The notes beneath the pieces were generated by a model that searched no databases, was not told the DNA's origin, and saw only the letters and a program-made list of their open reading frames with translations. The translations under genes and the position numbers were made by a program. A stretch of DNA of 64,000 nucleotides from Chitinophaga pinensis (GTDB lineage: Bacteria; Bacteroidota; Bacteroidia; Chitinophagales; Chitinophagaceae): assembly GCF_007896845.1 (NCBI RefSeq), contig NZ_VOHS01000015.1, forward strand, positions 62,001-126,000, written 5' to 3'. Positions 25,711 through 34,772 of the stretch are shown one piece after another (within the stretch, counting starts at the first letter, position 1; every line of letters begins with the position of its first letter).

Positions 25711-27081
25711 CTAAGAAAACTTCAGCAGTTCCTGATCATGCGCGCCGGCATGCTGGTGAATGAGATTCAGAATATATTCATTTTCAGGATACTGTGTCAG
25801 CCATTCCTTGCACTGTGGCCCTTCTGTGATGGCGGTATCCCGTGGAATATACCCCATTCCGTAAAAGCGTCCTTTCTCCATCAGGATGCAACTTTGCTCC
25901 TGCGCATCCCTTCCGCTGCCCATAATGGCAAATGTCGGTTGTTGCTGCTGCATATGGATAATAGCGGCTTTTACCCGGAGGTTGTATGTTTCCGGTAACT
26001 CTTTTTTATCACAGGCCCCACGGCAGGTATGATCGGGAATCGGAGAACAGGCGCCCTGTCCTTTTTGTAAAAAGCACAAGCGCGGACAAAGATCAAATTC
26101 CCTGATCAGGCCCCGGAGCATCTGGTGGCCTTGTACCAGTAAAGGAAAAGAATGCAGGGGAGCGGAATATTTACGGCGTTTCTCAATTGCGAGCCGCAGA
26201 TAGCCTTCCTGATCCTCAAAACAATAAAAGCCGTATTTGAATTCGATATATTTCTGCGAATAGTTATAGACCGGCCACAGTCGCTTGATCTCTACACTCT
26301 CCAATATATGCGCCATCAGCTCTGTACCCGTCACTTCGTGTGAAATGCTGTAGATATTACGCAGGAACTCCTGTCTCTTCCTGCCGGCACTGTTACCGGT
26401 AAAGTGACTATTGACACGCTTCCGGATATTTTTGGCCTTCCCGACATAGACTACTTTTCCTTTCTGATCATGGAAATAGTAGACACCAGGACTACCCGGC
26501 AATGCCGTTACCTGCTCAGGTGGCAGATTGGGTGGGAGGAATTGTTCTTTGGAATGGGCGGACAATGCATGTGCGATTGCCTTACCTGTATCCTGTTGTA
26601 ATAACAGGCCAAACAGTTTTACGGTAGCAGCAGCATCTCCCGCCGCACGGTGGCGTTGCGTAACGGAGATCTCCAGTGATCTGCAAAGATTACCCAGACT
26701 GTAAGAAGGCAGTCCCGGAATGATCTTACGCCCGAGCCTTACCGTACACAGTTTTTTACTGCGTAACTGAAAACCTGCCTGTGCAAGATGATATTGAATA
26801 AAGGAATAATCGAAATTAACGTTGTGTGCTACGAAGATCTTATCGTGTAATAGGGAAAAAATATCACCGGCTACTTCATCAAATGCCGGAGCACCTGCAA
26901 CCATTTCGTCCGTAATACCTGTAAGGGATTGAATATATCGGGGAATGGGCACACCCGGATTAATCAGCGTGTCGTATTGCTGTATAATGTTCCGGCCGTC
27001 ATAAATGTAAATGGCTATTTCCGTGATGCCGTTTGCACTGGCATGGCCACCTGTAGTTTCTATATCAACTATTGCGTACAT
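25711..27081 (-). CDS. DEDDh exonuclease fused to a GIY-YIG (UvrC-like) nuclease domain
   Basis: 456-aa fusion. Residues 1-165 are a DnaQ-like 3'-5' exonuclease with DEDDh residues in VDIETTG (5-11), AHNVNFDYSF (85-94) and the HRAAGDA motif near 150. A GIY-YIG domain starts near residue 205 (LPGSPGVYYFHD, VVYVGKAKNIRKRVNSHF) and resembles the N-terminal incision half of UvrC/Cho. The rest is Cys-containing (LCFLQKGQGAC, HTCRGACDKKEL), similar to the Cys-rich linker of UvrC. Such fusions occur in Bacteroidota and actinobacteria and are presumed to act in DNA repair or proofreading. Stands alone. Confidence 0.92.
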   Translation of the reverse strand: MYAIVDIETTGGHASANGITEIAIYIYDGRNIIQQYDTLINPGVPIPRYIQSLTGITDEMVAGAPAFDEVAGDIFSLLHDKIFVAHNVNFDYSFIQYHLAQAGFQLRSKKLCTVRLGRKIIPGLPSYSLGNLCRSLEISVTQRHRAAGDAAATVKLFGLLLQQDTGKAIAHALSAHSKEQFLPPNLPPEQVTALPGSPGVYYFHDQKGKVVYVGKAKNIRKRVNSHFTGNSAGRKRQEFLRNIYSISHEVTGTELMAHILESVEIKRLWPVYNYSQKYIEFKYGFYCFEDQEGYLRLAIEKRRKYSAPLHSFPLLVQGHQMLRGLIREFDLCPRLCFLQKGQGACSPIPDHTCRGACDKKELPETYNLRVKAAIIHMQQQQPTFAIMGSGRDAQEQSCILMEKGRFYGMGYIPRDTAITEGPQCKEWLTQYPENEYILNLIHQHAGAHDQELLKFS

Positions 27082-27249
27082 AACTCTCCACTCGTCCGGA
27101 CAAATATAACTACAAGTTCCAATCTGGAGAATTATTTATATAAAGAAGAGTTGTTAGCTTCCGGATCGACATTCCCGAACTCAACAATCACAACAAATCA
27201 TCCGAAAACTAACAACTACTTATTTTAACAATCAACGCTAAGCGTTGTT

Positions 27250-27825
27250 CTATTTCTTCTTCATGGCAGCCTGAATAGCCTTGGCTGTATCCTGATGCGC
27301 CTTGAGTGTAGGCAATGTATTACCTGCCCATGTTTTCAGATCCGGATCCGTCAGATTCTGTGATGCTTTATCAAACATATCTACATCTTTATCATGATCA
27401 TTTACCATCATGTCAATGAAGTGTTTGTCAAACTCTTTACCGGAGAGTTTACTCATATCTCTCAGGTGCTCTGAGTAATCTGATCCTACACTGTCAGGCA
27501 GGGTAATGTTCTTAGTCGTCGCCAATCCTTTCAGTTCATCACCAGCTTTTGAGTGATCAGCTACCAGTAATGCGCCGAAATCTTTTATCCGCTGAGTCGT
27601 ACCTTTTTCCTGTGCCAGTTTACCAGCCTGTACTTCCAGCATGCCGCCGTCAGCAGCTTTTACTGCAAAGTCAGATGATTCTTTATCAACAGGAGCGGTT
27701 TCTTTATTTACAGCCTGTGCACTATCAACTGAGTCTTCGTGCTTAGCTTCTGTATTTCCTGAATTACAAGCCTGAAACATCCAGGCGGCCAGCATAGTTG
27801 CGGCAATAAAAGTGAGCTTTTTCAT
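27250..27825 (-). CDS. DUF4142 lipoprotein
   Basis: 191-aa predicted lipoprotein: signal peptide with lipobox (MFQAC, Cys20). After an acidic linker comes a helical DUF4142 domain (about 50-188), seen in SDFAVKAADGGMLEVQAGKLAQ, LLVADHSKAGDEL, and MVNDHDKDVDMFDKAS. The His and Asp spacing matches this ferritin-like four-helix family, whose function is not established; members are widespread in Bacteroidota envelopes. No neighbour shares its transcript. Confidence 0.9.
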   Translation of the reverse strand: MKKLTFIAATMLAAWMFQACNSGNTEAKHEDSVDSAQAVNKETAPVDKESSDFAVKAADGGMLEVQAGKLAQEKGTTQRIKDFGALLVADHSKAGDELKGLATTKNITLPDSVGSDYSEHLRDMSKLSGKEFDKHFIDMMVNDHDKDVDMFDKASQNLTDPDLKTWAGNTLPTLKAHQDTAKAIQAAMKKK

Positions 27826-28076
27826 GTCTTCCTTTTTTGGTTTAACAAATAGATGTACCAGCTAACGTGTCATCCAGTTCAGTGATACATTTGGCAAAAA
27901 GGGTACCATGCCGGCTCGTCTGAGTACGCTCCTCTACAGTCAGGACAGCTGAAATATAATACAGTCCTGCATTTCATCAATACGACCTGTACTATAATGA
28001 TTATCAGCCCCTACCGCAGACATATAAGGTTATTTTGTAGACCGTTTTCCCCGTTTTAAGGGAAAATAAGCATTCC
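27826..28076. other. Intergenic stretch upstream of tetR, no gene seen
   Basis: Divergent gap between the DUF4142 gene and tetR. A small hairpin (TTTTCCC 28045-28051, GGGAAAA 28060-28066) is present. No gene-like frame. Confidence 0.5.
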
Positions 28077-28090
28077 GGAACGCTCATTCT
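28077..28090 (+). promoter_or_regulatory. TetR operator-like motif, copy 1
   Basis: GGAACGCTCATTCT, an imperfect dyad (GAACG / CATTC) and the first of three related motifs around tetR. Confidence 0.55.
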
Positions 28091-28098
28091 AAAAATAT

Positions 28099-28130
28099 TT
28101 TGGAACATTCATTCTATTATTCTATATTTG
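28099..28130 (+). promoter_or_regulatory. Promoter of tetR
   Basis: TTTG at 28099-28102 and TATATTTG at 28123-28130, a full match to TAnnTTTG with 20 bp between them. The ATG follows after only 4 bp, implying a very short or absent leader. Operator copy 2 overlaps the -33 element. Confidence 0.6.
28102..28115 (+). promoter_or_regulatory. TetR operator-like motif, copy 2
   Basis: GGAACATTCATTCT, 25 bp after copy 1, sitting between the -33 and -7 boxes of the tetR promoter, where a bound repressor would block polymerase. Confidence 0.6.
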
Positions 28131-28134
28131 CATC

Positions 28135-28707
28135 ATGGCACGGAATAAAGCATTTGATCCTGAGGAAAAGCTGGAAAAAGCAAGGGATCTCTTCTGGGAG
28201 AAGGGATACAATGCGACTTCTATGCAGGACCTCTGTGAGGAAATGAAACTGAACCGGGCCAGTATATATGATACTTACGGTGACAAATACGCCCTCTTTC
28301 AACAGTGTCTGCAGAACTACGCGAAGGAGAAACTATTTGATTACAAACAGTGCTGTGAGAAGGTATCACCACTTTCAGCGATAGACAGTATCATACGAAG
28401 AGCGGTCCACAACAGGAAAGAAGGGAAATCCTGCCTCATGGTAAAGACATCCTTTGAACTGGCTTCAATGGATGAAGGCATAAGACACATTGTACAGGAA
28501 CAGGCAAGACAAAGCATCAGCGTATTACAGGAACTTTTGGAGAAAGCACAAAAGATGAACGAAATACCAGCAGAAAAGGATCCGGCTACATTAGCACAGT
28601 TCCTATACGCAAGCTTCAGTTCGATCTGGTTGATGGACGTACTATTCGGTGATAAAGCAATGTTGGACAGCATGGCAGACCATATATTGTATAGCATCAG
28701 GCATTGA
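28135..28707 (+). CDS. TetR/AcrR-family transcriptional repressor
   Basis: 190-aa regulator. N-terminal TetR helix-turn-helix (about 8-55: KLEKARDLFWEKGYNATSM, LCEEMKLNRASIYDTYGDKY); the C-terminal helical part binds an unidentified ligand. The gene lies 56 bp before an alkene reductase in the same direction. GGAAC-type dyads sit twice in its own promoter and once just before the reductase, so it probably represses both. Electrophile or quinone sensing would fit the reductase partner, as with NemR, but that is inference. Confidence 0.93.
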   Translation: MARNKAFDPEEKLEKARDLFWEKGYNATSMQDLCEEMKLNRASIYDTYGDKYALFQQCLQNYAKEKLFDYKQCCEKVSPLSAIDSIIRRAVHNRKEGKSCLMVKTSFELASMDEGIRHIVQEQARQSISVLQELLEKAQKMNEIPAEKDPATLAQFLYASFSSIWLMDVLFGDKAMLDSMADHILYSIRH

Positions 28708-28726
28708 TATTTTTTTGCATTTTTTT

Positions 28727-28740
28727 GGAACAATCATTCT
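28727..28740 (+). promoter_or_regulatory. TetR operator-like motif, copy 3
   Basis: GGAACAATCATTCT in the 56-bp gap between tetR and the alkene reductase gene, same orientation as copies 1 and 2. Confidence 0.55.
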
Positions 28741-28763
28741 GGAATTAATTAACTGAAGAACCC

Positions 28764-29795
28764 ATGTATCCAACATTATTATCATCCGCTACCATAGGCA
28801 ATTATGCCATTTCAAACAAGGTGGTTATGGCGCCCACCGCTAGTAAAAGTCGCGTACCGGCGGGTATACCCAACGACGTGACCGTCAACTACTACAGCCA
28901 AAGGGCCAAAGCCGGCCTGATCATCGCGGAAGGAACCGGTCCTGCAGAAAACGGTATGGGCCAGGCGCACATGCCGGGAATCTATAGCAAGGATCAGATT
29001 TCAGGATGGAAGAAAGTAACAAAAGCTGTACATGAAAACGGCGGCCGGATCTTCCTGCAGATCAAACACACAGGGCGTATATCACACCCTGCCAACATGC
29101 CGGCTAAGGCAGACGTAATAGCTCCTTCGGCTATTCCCGCCAAAGGAGAGATATGGACAGAGAAACTGGGATGGCAGCCACATGCCACTCCAAGAGCAAT
29201 GACTACATCAGAGGTGGGAAAAATGGTCCAGCAGTACGTAAAGGCAGCAACACAGGCAATTGAAGCAGGTTTCGACGGAGTGGAAATACACGCAGCGCAC
29301 GGATATTTAATGGACCAGTTCCTGCACCCTGATACCAATCAGCGGACAGACAAATACGGCGGCAGCATTCCAAACAGGGTGCGCTTCATTCTCGAAGCCG
29401 TTGCAGCTGTCAGTCACGCAATAGGCAGGCACCGTACAGGCATCCTCCTGTCTCCTTACAGTCAGGTCAATGACCTGCAGCATCACAATCAGATAGACGC
29501 TACTTACGAATATCTGACAGATGCACTGGATACTTATGGATTGTCTTACATACACCTGCTGACCGAAACGGCAACGCCTGCCACACTCATTGCCGGCATA
29601 CGTTCCCGCTTCAACGGAACACTGATTTTAAACGGCGATTATGATGCTTTAAGTGCAGAACAAACAGTGCAGAATGGCCTCGCAGATCTGATCGCATTTG
29701 AGAATCCATGTGTTTCTTCTCCTCTCTCCGGTAAGTTTGCAACAACTTCCAGTGAGCCGCTCAAAAAGCCCAATTACGCTTGTGCGAATTGTTAA
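28764..29795 (+). CDS. Old yellow enzyme-family alkene reductase (NADH:flavin oxidoreductase)
   Basis: 343-aa FMN enzyme reducing activated C=C bonds such as those of enones or quinone-like electrophiles. OYE landmarks: VVMAPTASKSRV near the N-terminus, LQIKHTGRISHP, the EIHAAHGYLMDQFL and PDTNQRTDKYGGS active-site segments, RFILEAV, and FMN-binding LILNGDYDALSAEQ near the C-terminus. The family core is complete. It is downstream of a TetR regulator and shares its operator-like motif, a NemR-NemA-like arrangement. The in vivo substrate is unknown. Confidence 0.94.
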   Translation: MYPTLLSSATIGNYAISNKVVMAPTASKSRVPAGIPNDVTVNYYSQRAKAGLIIAEGTGPAENGMGQAHMPGIYSKDQISGWKKVTKAVHENGGRIFLQIKHTGRISHPANMPAKADVIAPSAIPAKGEIWTEKLGWQPHATPRAMTTSEVGKMVQQYVKAATQAIEAGFDGVEIHAAHGYLMDQFLHPDTNQRTDKYGGSIPNRVRFILEAVAAVSHAIGRHRTGILLSPYSQVNDLQHHNQIDATYEYLTDALDTYGLSYIHLLTETATPATLIAGIRSRFNGTLILNGDYDALSAEQTVQNGLADLIAFENPCVSSPLSGKFATTSSEPLKKPNYACANC

Positions 29796-30135
29796 TTATA
29801 AATCTGAGAGTTGTTTAGTTGTATACACTTCCGTAGCGGAAGTCCTGTTGCGGAAGTGCTTTCTACAGGCAAAAACATAAGGAACTTTAGTGTAGGATAT
29901 ATATTTAGCTCGTTTAAGATAAAAAGACGCTACGTAGAAAGAGGAAGATTGTGACATGGAGAATGCAATTCTCTGCTAGTCCCGGAAGTATAAAATAGGC
30001 CATCTGTTGCCGCATGATTTTTAAGACGCAAACAGATAGGATTTCCAATAAAACAGCTTTAGCGAATACCAACAGATAAAGCCTATTTTATACTGACCTG
30101 AGGATTATAATGACTGCCGCTATATGCGGCTTTTT
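29796..30135. other. 340-bp convergent intergenic region with long inverted repeat
   Basis: Between the alkene reductase and uxaC stops. No protein gene is visible. It holds a 107-nt inverted repeat (29987-30094), a short CTTCCG-type hairpin near 29830, and a plus-strand terminator. A short plus-strand transcript is possible. Confidence 0.5.
29987..30094. repeat. Long inverted repeat, possible structured RNA
   Basis: Outer arms 29987-30000 and 30081-30094 pair perfectly over 14 bp (AGTATAAAATAGGC). Pairing continues inside with CATCTGTTG against CAACAGATA after a 2-nt bulge, giving about 22 paired bases. The roughly 60-nt interior has a third ACAGATA copy. No protein frame. Could be an RNA fold, a large terminator or a MITE-like remnant; no target-site duplication was seen. 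Confidence 0.6.
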
Positions 30136-30137
30136 TT
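30116..30137 (+). terminator. Plus-strand terminator overlapping the uxaC 3' end
   Basis: GCCGC-TATAT-GCGGC hairpin followed by seven Ts on the plus strand. It would end transcripts coming from the alkene reductase side or a small RNA over the preceding inverted repeat. Confidence 0.65.
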
Positions 30138-31569
30138 ACCGGCTTACACCAGCTTCCACAGCCAGCTCTTTCCAGTTAAAATACTGCTGCGCATTGTAGT
30201 AACAGATATCCTTTATTACTTTACCGATCCATGCTACATCATTCGGTAACTCTCCGTTCTCCACCTCCTGTCCAAACAATTCACATACGATCCTGCGGAA
30301 ATACTCATGACGGGGATAAGATAAAAAGCTGCGGGAGTCTGTCAACATTCCTACAAAACGACTCAATAGTCCCATATTTGACAATGCATTGATCTGTTTG
30401 ATCATACCATCTTTCTGGTCAAGGAACCACCACGCAGAACCAAACTGCACTTTACCGGCTACAGATCCATCATTGAAATTGCCAATCATCGTAGCCAGCA
30501 ATTCATTATCCGCCGGATTCAGATTATACAATATTGTCTTTGCCAATTTATCCTGACTATCCAGTCTGTCCAGAAACTTTGCCAGCGCTCTCGCCTGAGA
30601 GAAATCACCGATCGAATCCCATCCGGTATCTGGCCCCAATACACGCATCATACGCGAGTTGTTATTTCTCAAAGCACCGAGGTGATACTGTTGTACCCAA
30701 CCTTTCTCCCAGTCCCATTCCGCCAGTTGTAACAACAATGCAGACTTGATCTGACGGGCTTCCTGCAGGCTCAGTCGCTGTCCGCTTCTTACTTTGAGGA
30801 ATATGGCATTGATATCTTTTTCCAGAAAATCTTCCGCATAGATCTCTTCAATACCATGATCAGAAACTGAACAACCCTGCGATGCAAAAAAGTCATGTCT
30901 GTTCTTCAATGCTTCCAGCAGATCTGCATAGGTATCAATCGTAATACCTGCTGCCTCTTCCAGTCTTGTCAGATACGCATTATATTTCTCCGGATCATCC
31001 ACATTCATCGCCTGATCCGGACGGAAGGCAGGCAGAATAGGTATTTCAAAACCATCCTGTCTTAACTGCTGATGGTGTTCCAGTGAATCAACCGGATCAT
31101 CAGTCGTACATACCAGTGCGACATTCATTTTACGCAACAGATTGCGGGTACTGAAAGCAGGTGTTTCCAGTTGTGCACCGGCATTGTAATAGATATCTGC
31201 GGCAGTCTCCGGACTTAGAATATCATGTATATCAAAATAGCGCTGTAACTCCAGATGTGTCCAGTGATACAGCGGATTACGCAACGTGTATGGCACCGTA
31301 GCCGCCCATTTCTCAAACTTCTCCCAATCTGTTCTATTACCGGTGCAATAGCTTTCATGCACCCCATTCGTACGCATGGCTCTCCATTTATAATGATCCC
31401 CATACAGCCATGCCTGTGTCAGCGTACCAAAGGTAGTATCCGCTGCAATCTGGGCTGGTGGAAGATGACAATGATAATCGATCACGGGCATCTCTTTTGC
31501 ATAATCGTGATACAAACGTTTTGCAGTATTGTTAGTCAGGAGAAAATGTTCATCCAGGAACTTCTTCAT
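30136..31569 (-). CDS. uxaC: Glucuronate/galacturonate isomerase
   Basis: Uronate isomerase, converting D-galacturonate to D-tagaturonate (and glucuronate to fructuronate) in the cytoplasm. 477 aa. The amidohydrolase-like fold shows the metal HxH motif in VIDYHCHLPP near residue 32, and family blocks WLYGDHYKWRAMRTNG, CTTDDPVDSLEHH, and MLTDSRSFLSYPRHEYFRR. It is last in a minus-strand run uxaB-uxaA-uxaC with gaps of 12 and 29 bp, so the three form an operon supplying the upper hexuronate pathway from pectin. Confidence 0.97.
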   Translation of the reverse strand: MKKFLDEHFLLTNNTAKRLYHDYAKEMPVIDYHCHLPPAQIAADTTFGTLTQAWLYGDHYKWRAMRTNGVHESYCTGNRTDWEKFEKWAATVPYTLRNPLYHWTHLELQRYFDIHDILSPETAADIYYNAGAQLETPAFSTRNLLRKMNVALVCTTDDPVDSLEHHQQLRQDGFEIPILPAFRPDQAMNVDDPEKYNAYLTRLEEAAGITIDTYADLLEALKNRHDFFASQGCSVSDHGIEEIYAEDFLEKDINAIFLKVRSGQRLSLQEARQIKSALLLQLAEWDWEKGWVQQYHLGALRNNNSRMMRVLGPDTGWDSIGDFSQARALAKFLDRLDSQDKLAKTILYNLNPADNELLATMIGNFNDGSVAGKVQFGSAWWFLDQKDGMIKQINALSNMGLLSRFVGMLTDSRSFLSYPRHEYFRRIVCELFGQEVENGELPNDVAWIGKVIKDICYYNAQQYFNWKELAVEAGVSR

Positions 31570-31598
31570 TGTAGACAGTTTAATTAATGGTTAGTAGA

Positions 31599-33263
31599 TT
31601 ACAGTGATACCCCTCTCTTCCATGGAATAAAATCATCCTGTCCGTTGATGACGGATCTGGCTTGTGTAATTCCACTGGCAACATCGATGACATAATTCAG
31701 AATACGTTCGCCCGCCTCAGGGATAGACTCTTCACCATCGATGATGGTCCCTGTATTGATATCGATAATATCCGGCATACGCTGATAGAGTTTTGTATTA
31801 CTGGACAGCTTTATAACAGGCGTCACAGGATTACCGGTAGGTGTACCCAGACCGGTGGTAAACAGTACGATAGTGGCCCCCGCCCCTACTTCTGCGGTAG
31901 TCGATTCTACATCATTACCCGGTGTACAAAGCAGGTTCAACCCCGGCAGACTTACCTTCTGCGGATAATCCAGTACGGCGGCTACCGGAGAGGTGCCCCC
32001 TTTTTTTGCTGCACCGGCTGATTTGATCGCATCGGTAATAAGACCGTCTTTGATATTACCCGGAGAAGGATTCATATCAAAACCGGAACCCGCTTCTTCT
32101 GCACGACGTTGATACGTGCGCATCAGTTCTATAAAACGTAAGGCATCTGCGGTATCCACACAGCGATCACTCATTTCCTGTTCGACACCGCAAAGCTCCG
32201 GGAATTCAGATAAAATAACTGAACCACCCAAAGCTACCAGCAGATCAGAAGTATAACCAATAGCAGGGTTAGCAGAAATACCCGAAAATCCGTCAGATCC
32301 ACCACATTCCAATCCAATACATAGCTTAGATAAAGGAGCAGGTGTACGGGTAATTTTATTCGCTTCAATCAATCCCGCCATTGTCTGCTTTACCGCCGCA
32401 GTGATCAGAGCCTGCTCAGTCCCTGTCTGTTGCTGATCGAGTATAAATAAAGGTTTGCTGAACTGCGGCGCGCGTTTACGGATCTCTTCTTCCAGCATAG
32501 TGATCTGTGCATTCTGGCAACCCAGACTCAAGACCGTTGCTCCTGCTACATTCGCATGCGTGATATAACCTGCCAGTAGTCCACAAAGGGTCTGTGCATC
32601 CTGACGAATGCCACCACAACCACCTTCATGTGTCAGGAACTTGATCCCATCTACATTCTCAAACAGGCGTTGTTGTCCGCTCTGTGCATTGTCTTCTGTA
32701 TAGACCGTTTCCAGTATAGCGGTGGCATCAGCACCTTGCTGGTATTGCTGTGCCAGTTGCCGGGCAAAGGCGGCATATTTTTTCGGACGGCCATAACCCA
32801 GTTCTTCTACCAGTGTCTCCCTTAACACCTCTACATTCCTGTTCTCACAAAATACCATCGGGATCACCAGCCAATAGTTACCGGTACCGACACTACCATC
32901 CGCTCTGTGATAGCCCATAAAGGTGCGATCCTTCCATTTGGATATATCTGGTATATGCCATGCTGTTTTACGCGTAGCTGCCAGCTGAAAATCGCTGGCG
33001 GCATGCTTTACATTTCCTACCGCTATCTTCGCACCTGCCGGCAGGGTCTCTTTGGCCCGGCCCACCAGTACACCATACATGGTGATGGCGTCTCCCGGAT
33101 GCAAAAGCGTTTCTGTAAACTTGTGTTTTGCAGGTACGTCTTCGGTCAATGTATACACCTGACCATTTTCCTGCACACTTTCTCCTTTTTTCAGATCCGT
33201 TAGTGCCACCACTACATTATCCTGCGGATGAACTTTCAGGACTTTCCTTTTCAATCCCGTCAT
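31599..33263 (-). CDS. uxaA: Altronate dehydratase
   Basis: Dehydrates D-altronate to 2-keto-3-deoxygluconate. 554 aa. The N-terminal SAF-type domain (about 1-95) is followed by the UxaA core: GTGNYWLVIPMVFCENRNV, THEGGCGGIRQDA, SLGCQNAQI, and the Cys-containing GLECGGSDGFSGISANPA and FELCGVEQE-like SEFPELCGVEQEM segments that bind the metal/Fe. Both domains are present in one chain, as in E. coli. It lies between uxaB and uxaC with small gaps. Confidence 0.96.
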   Translation of the reverse strand: MTGLKRKVLKVHPQDNVVVALTDLKKGESVQENGQVYTLTEDVPAKHKFTETLLHPGDAITMYGVLVGRAKETLPAGAKIAVGNVKHAASDFQLAATRKTAWHIPDISKWKDRTFMGYHRADGSVGTGNYWLVIPMVFCENRNVEVLRETLVEELGYGRPKKYAAFARQLAQQYQQGADATAILETVYTEDNAQSGQQRLFENVDGIKFLTHEGGCGGIRQDAQTLCGLLAGYITHANVAGATVLSLGCQNAQITMLEEEIRKRAPQFSKPLFILDQQQTGTEQALITAAVKQTMAGLIEANKITRTPAPLSKLCIGLECGGSDGFSGISANPAIGYTSDLLVALGGSVILSEFPELCGVEQEMSDRCVDTADALRFIELMRTYQRRAEEAGSGFDMNPSPGNIKDGLITDAIKSAGAAKKGGTSPVAAVLDYPQKVSLPGLNLLCTPGNDVESTTAEVGAGATIVLFTTGLGTPTGNPVTPVIKLSSNTKLYQRMPDIIDINTGTIIDGEESIPEAGERILNYVIDVASGITQARSVINGQDDFIPWKRGVSL

Positions 33264-33275
33264 ATGCTGTTTTAT

Positions 33276-34721
33276 TTAAGCGATCGTTGTTTCTTCTGAT
33301 ACCCGTCTGATAAGTGACGAAGCTCCCTCTGTGAGCAAAGCTCCTGTCATAATAGTGACTGCATGTGCAAAACCGGGTAGCTGCGTCAGATCAACACCCC
33401 ACAGGGCTGTATCTTTCAATACGGTCTGCACGAGTACCGCTGGTTCCAGTCTTTGCCATTTTTCTTTAAAATAACCTGCATAATCATCTGTCACTTCTCC
33501 ATCGCGCATAAACAGCAGATAGGCCGCAAAGCCTAATGCCATCAGGGCAGGCACTTCCTCCATCCGCTGATAATGCCGTACGATCACGGGTATCACCCGC
33601 ATCTTCATTTTGGAGGTATACTGCATGGTAATACTCAGCCAGCGATGTTCAATAAACGGATTTCTGAAGCGATCCAGCACGCTGCCTGCAAAGCGCAAAG
33701 CCGCATCTTCGCGGATAGCGACGTCTGTGATAGCGGGCACTATTTCATGTTGCGCAAGTGCTGCAATACAACTTTCCATAGCAGGATCTTCCATCGCATC
33801 TTTCACCGTATCAAATCCGGCGAGTACGGCCAGTCCGCAGCTAAGCGTATGTGTACCATTCAGGAGGCGCAGTTTCAGTTCGCGGAAGATATTTATGTCC
33901 GGCGCCAGTACCACCCCGCTATCTGCAGGTGCAAATGCCAGTACCTTTCTGACACGTTCATCAGCTGTTTCTATCGCCCATAAAGCATAAGGCTCTGACA
34001 TGATCGTCAGTTTATCCTGATAGCCCAGTTTCTCTTCTAACACAGCCTGCGCCGCTGCCGGAAGTGCTCCCGGAACGATACGATCCACCAGTGAATTACA
34101 GATATAATTCGCAGCAGATAACCAATGCACAAAAGCAATGTCCAGCTGATGCCGGTTTGCCAGCTCCAGCAGAATATTTTTTAGTTTAGTGCCGTTATCC
34201 GGTATGAGTTCTGTTGGAATGATCACCATTCCTTTATTGATATCTCCTTTAAAATGCTGATAGCGATGTAAGAGAAATGCCAGCAGTTTACCCGGAAAAG
34301 AAGCCGGCGTAGCTGCATGTATATTATCATCTGTCAGCGTGATACCTACTTCTGTGGTATTGGAAATAATAATCTCCATCTCCGGATCAGTGGCACATTG
34401 CAGGATCTGTTCCCATTCACCTGTAGCAGACAATACCCTGCTGATTGCATCATTGACAACATATTCTTCCACACGTCTGCCCTGCAAGATGCCCTGAATA
34501 CAATGTGTATACAGATAATCCTGCTCATTGTAAGCATCCGTATTGCCCTTATCTGTCGATTTCACCACAACGATACGACCATTGAAAATGCCCGCCTTAT
34601 TGGCCTTATCAATGAAATAATCAGGCAGGCCACGCAGTAATACACCCGTACCAAATTGCAGTACTTTTTCGGGCAATACCGCACGTGCTTTGCCTGTCAG
34701 AAACTGTTTGTTCAATTGCAT
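33276..34721 (-). CDS. uxaB: Tagaturonate reductase (altronate oxidoreductase)
   Basis: NAD-dependent reduction of D-tagaturonate to D-altronate. 481 aa in the mannitol dehydrogenase superfamily. Features: N-terminal Rossmann-like LQFGTGVLLRGLPDYFID, the ISNTTEVGIT segment, and the substrate/catalytic region FRELKLRLLNGTHTLSCGLA (Lys and Asn-His type residues). It starts the uxaB-uxaA-uxaC run; upstream after 51 bp is the GH105 gene, also on the minus strand, so the whole pectin locus may be one transcript or nested ones. Confidence 0.95.
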   Translation of the reverse strand: MQLNKQFLTGKARAVLPEKVLQFGTGVLLRGLPDYFIDKANKAGIFNGRIVVVKSTDKGNTDAYNEQDYLYTHCIQGILQGRRVEEYVVNDAISRVLSATGEWEQILQCATDPEMEIIISNTTEVGITLTDDNIHAATPASFPGKLLAFLLHRYQHFKGDINKGMVIIPTELIPDNGTKLKNILLELANRHQLDIAFVHWLSAANYICNSLVDRIVPGALPAAAQAVLEEKLGYQDKLTIMSEPYALWAIETADERVRKVLAFAPADSGVVLAPDINIFRELKLRLLNGTHTLSCGLAVLAGFDTVKDAMEDPAMESCIAALAQHEIVPAITDVAIREDAALRFAGSVLDRFRNPFIEHRWLSITMQYTSKMKMRVIPVIVRHYQRMEEVPALMALGFAAYLLFMRDGEVTDDYAGYFKEKWQRLEPAVLVQTVLKDTALWGVDLTQLPGFAHAVTIMTGALLTEGASSLIRRVSEETTIA

Positions 34722-34772
34722 ATTTCTTATTTAATGCGTCAATGCACCACTTCCATCGACCGTGTTTACTAA

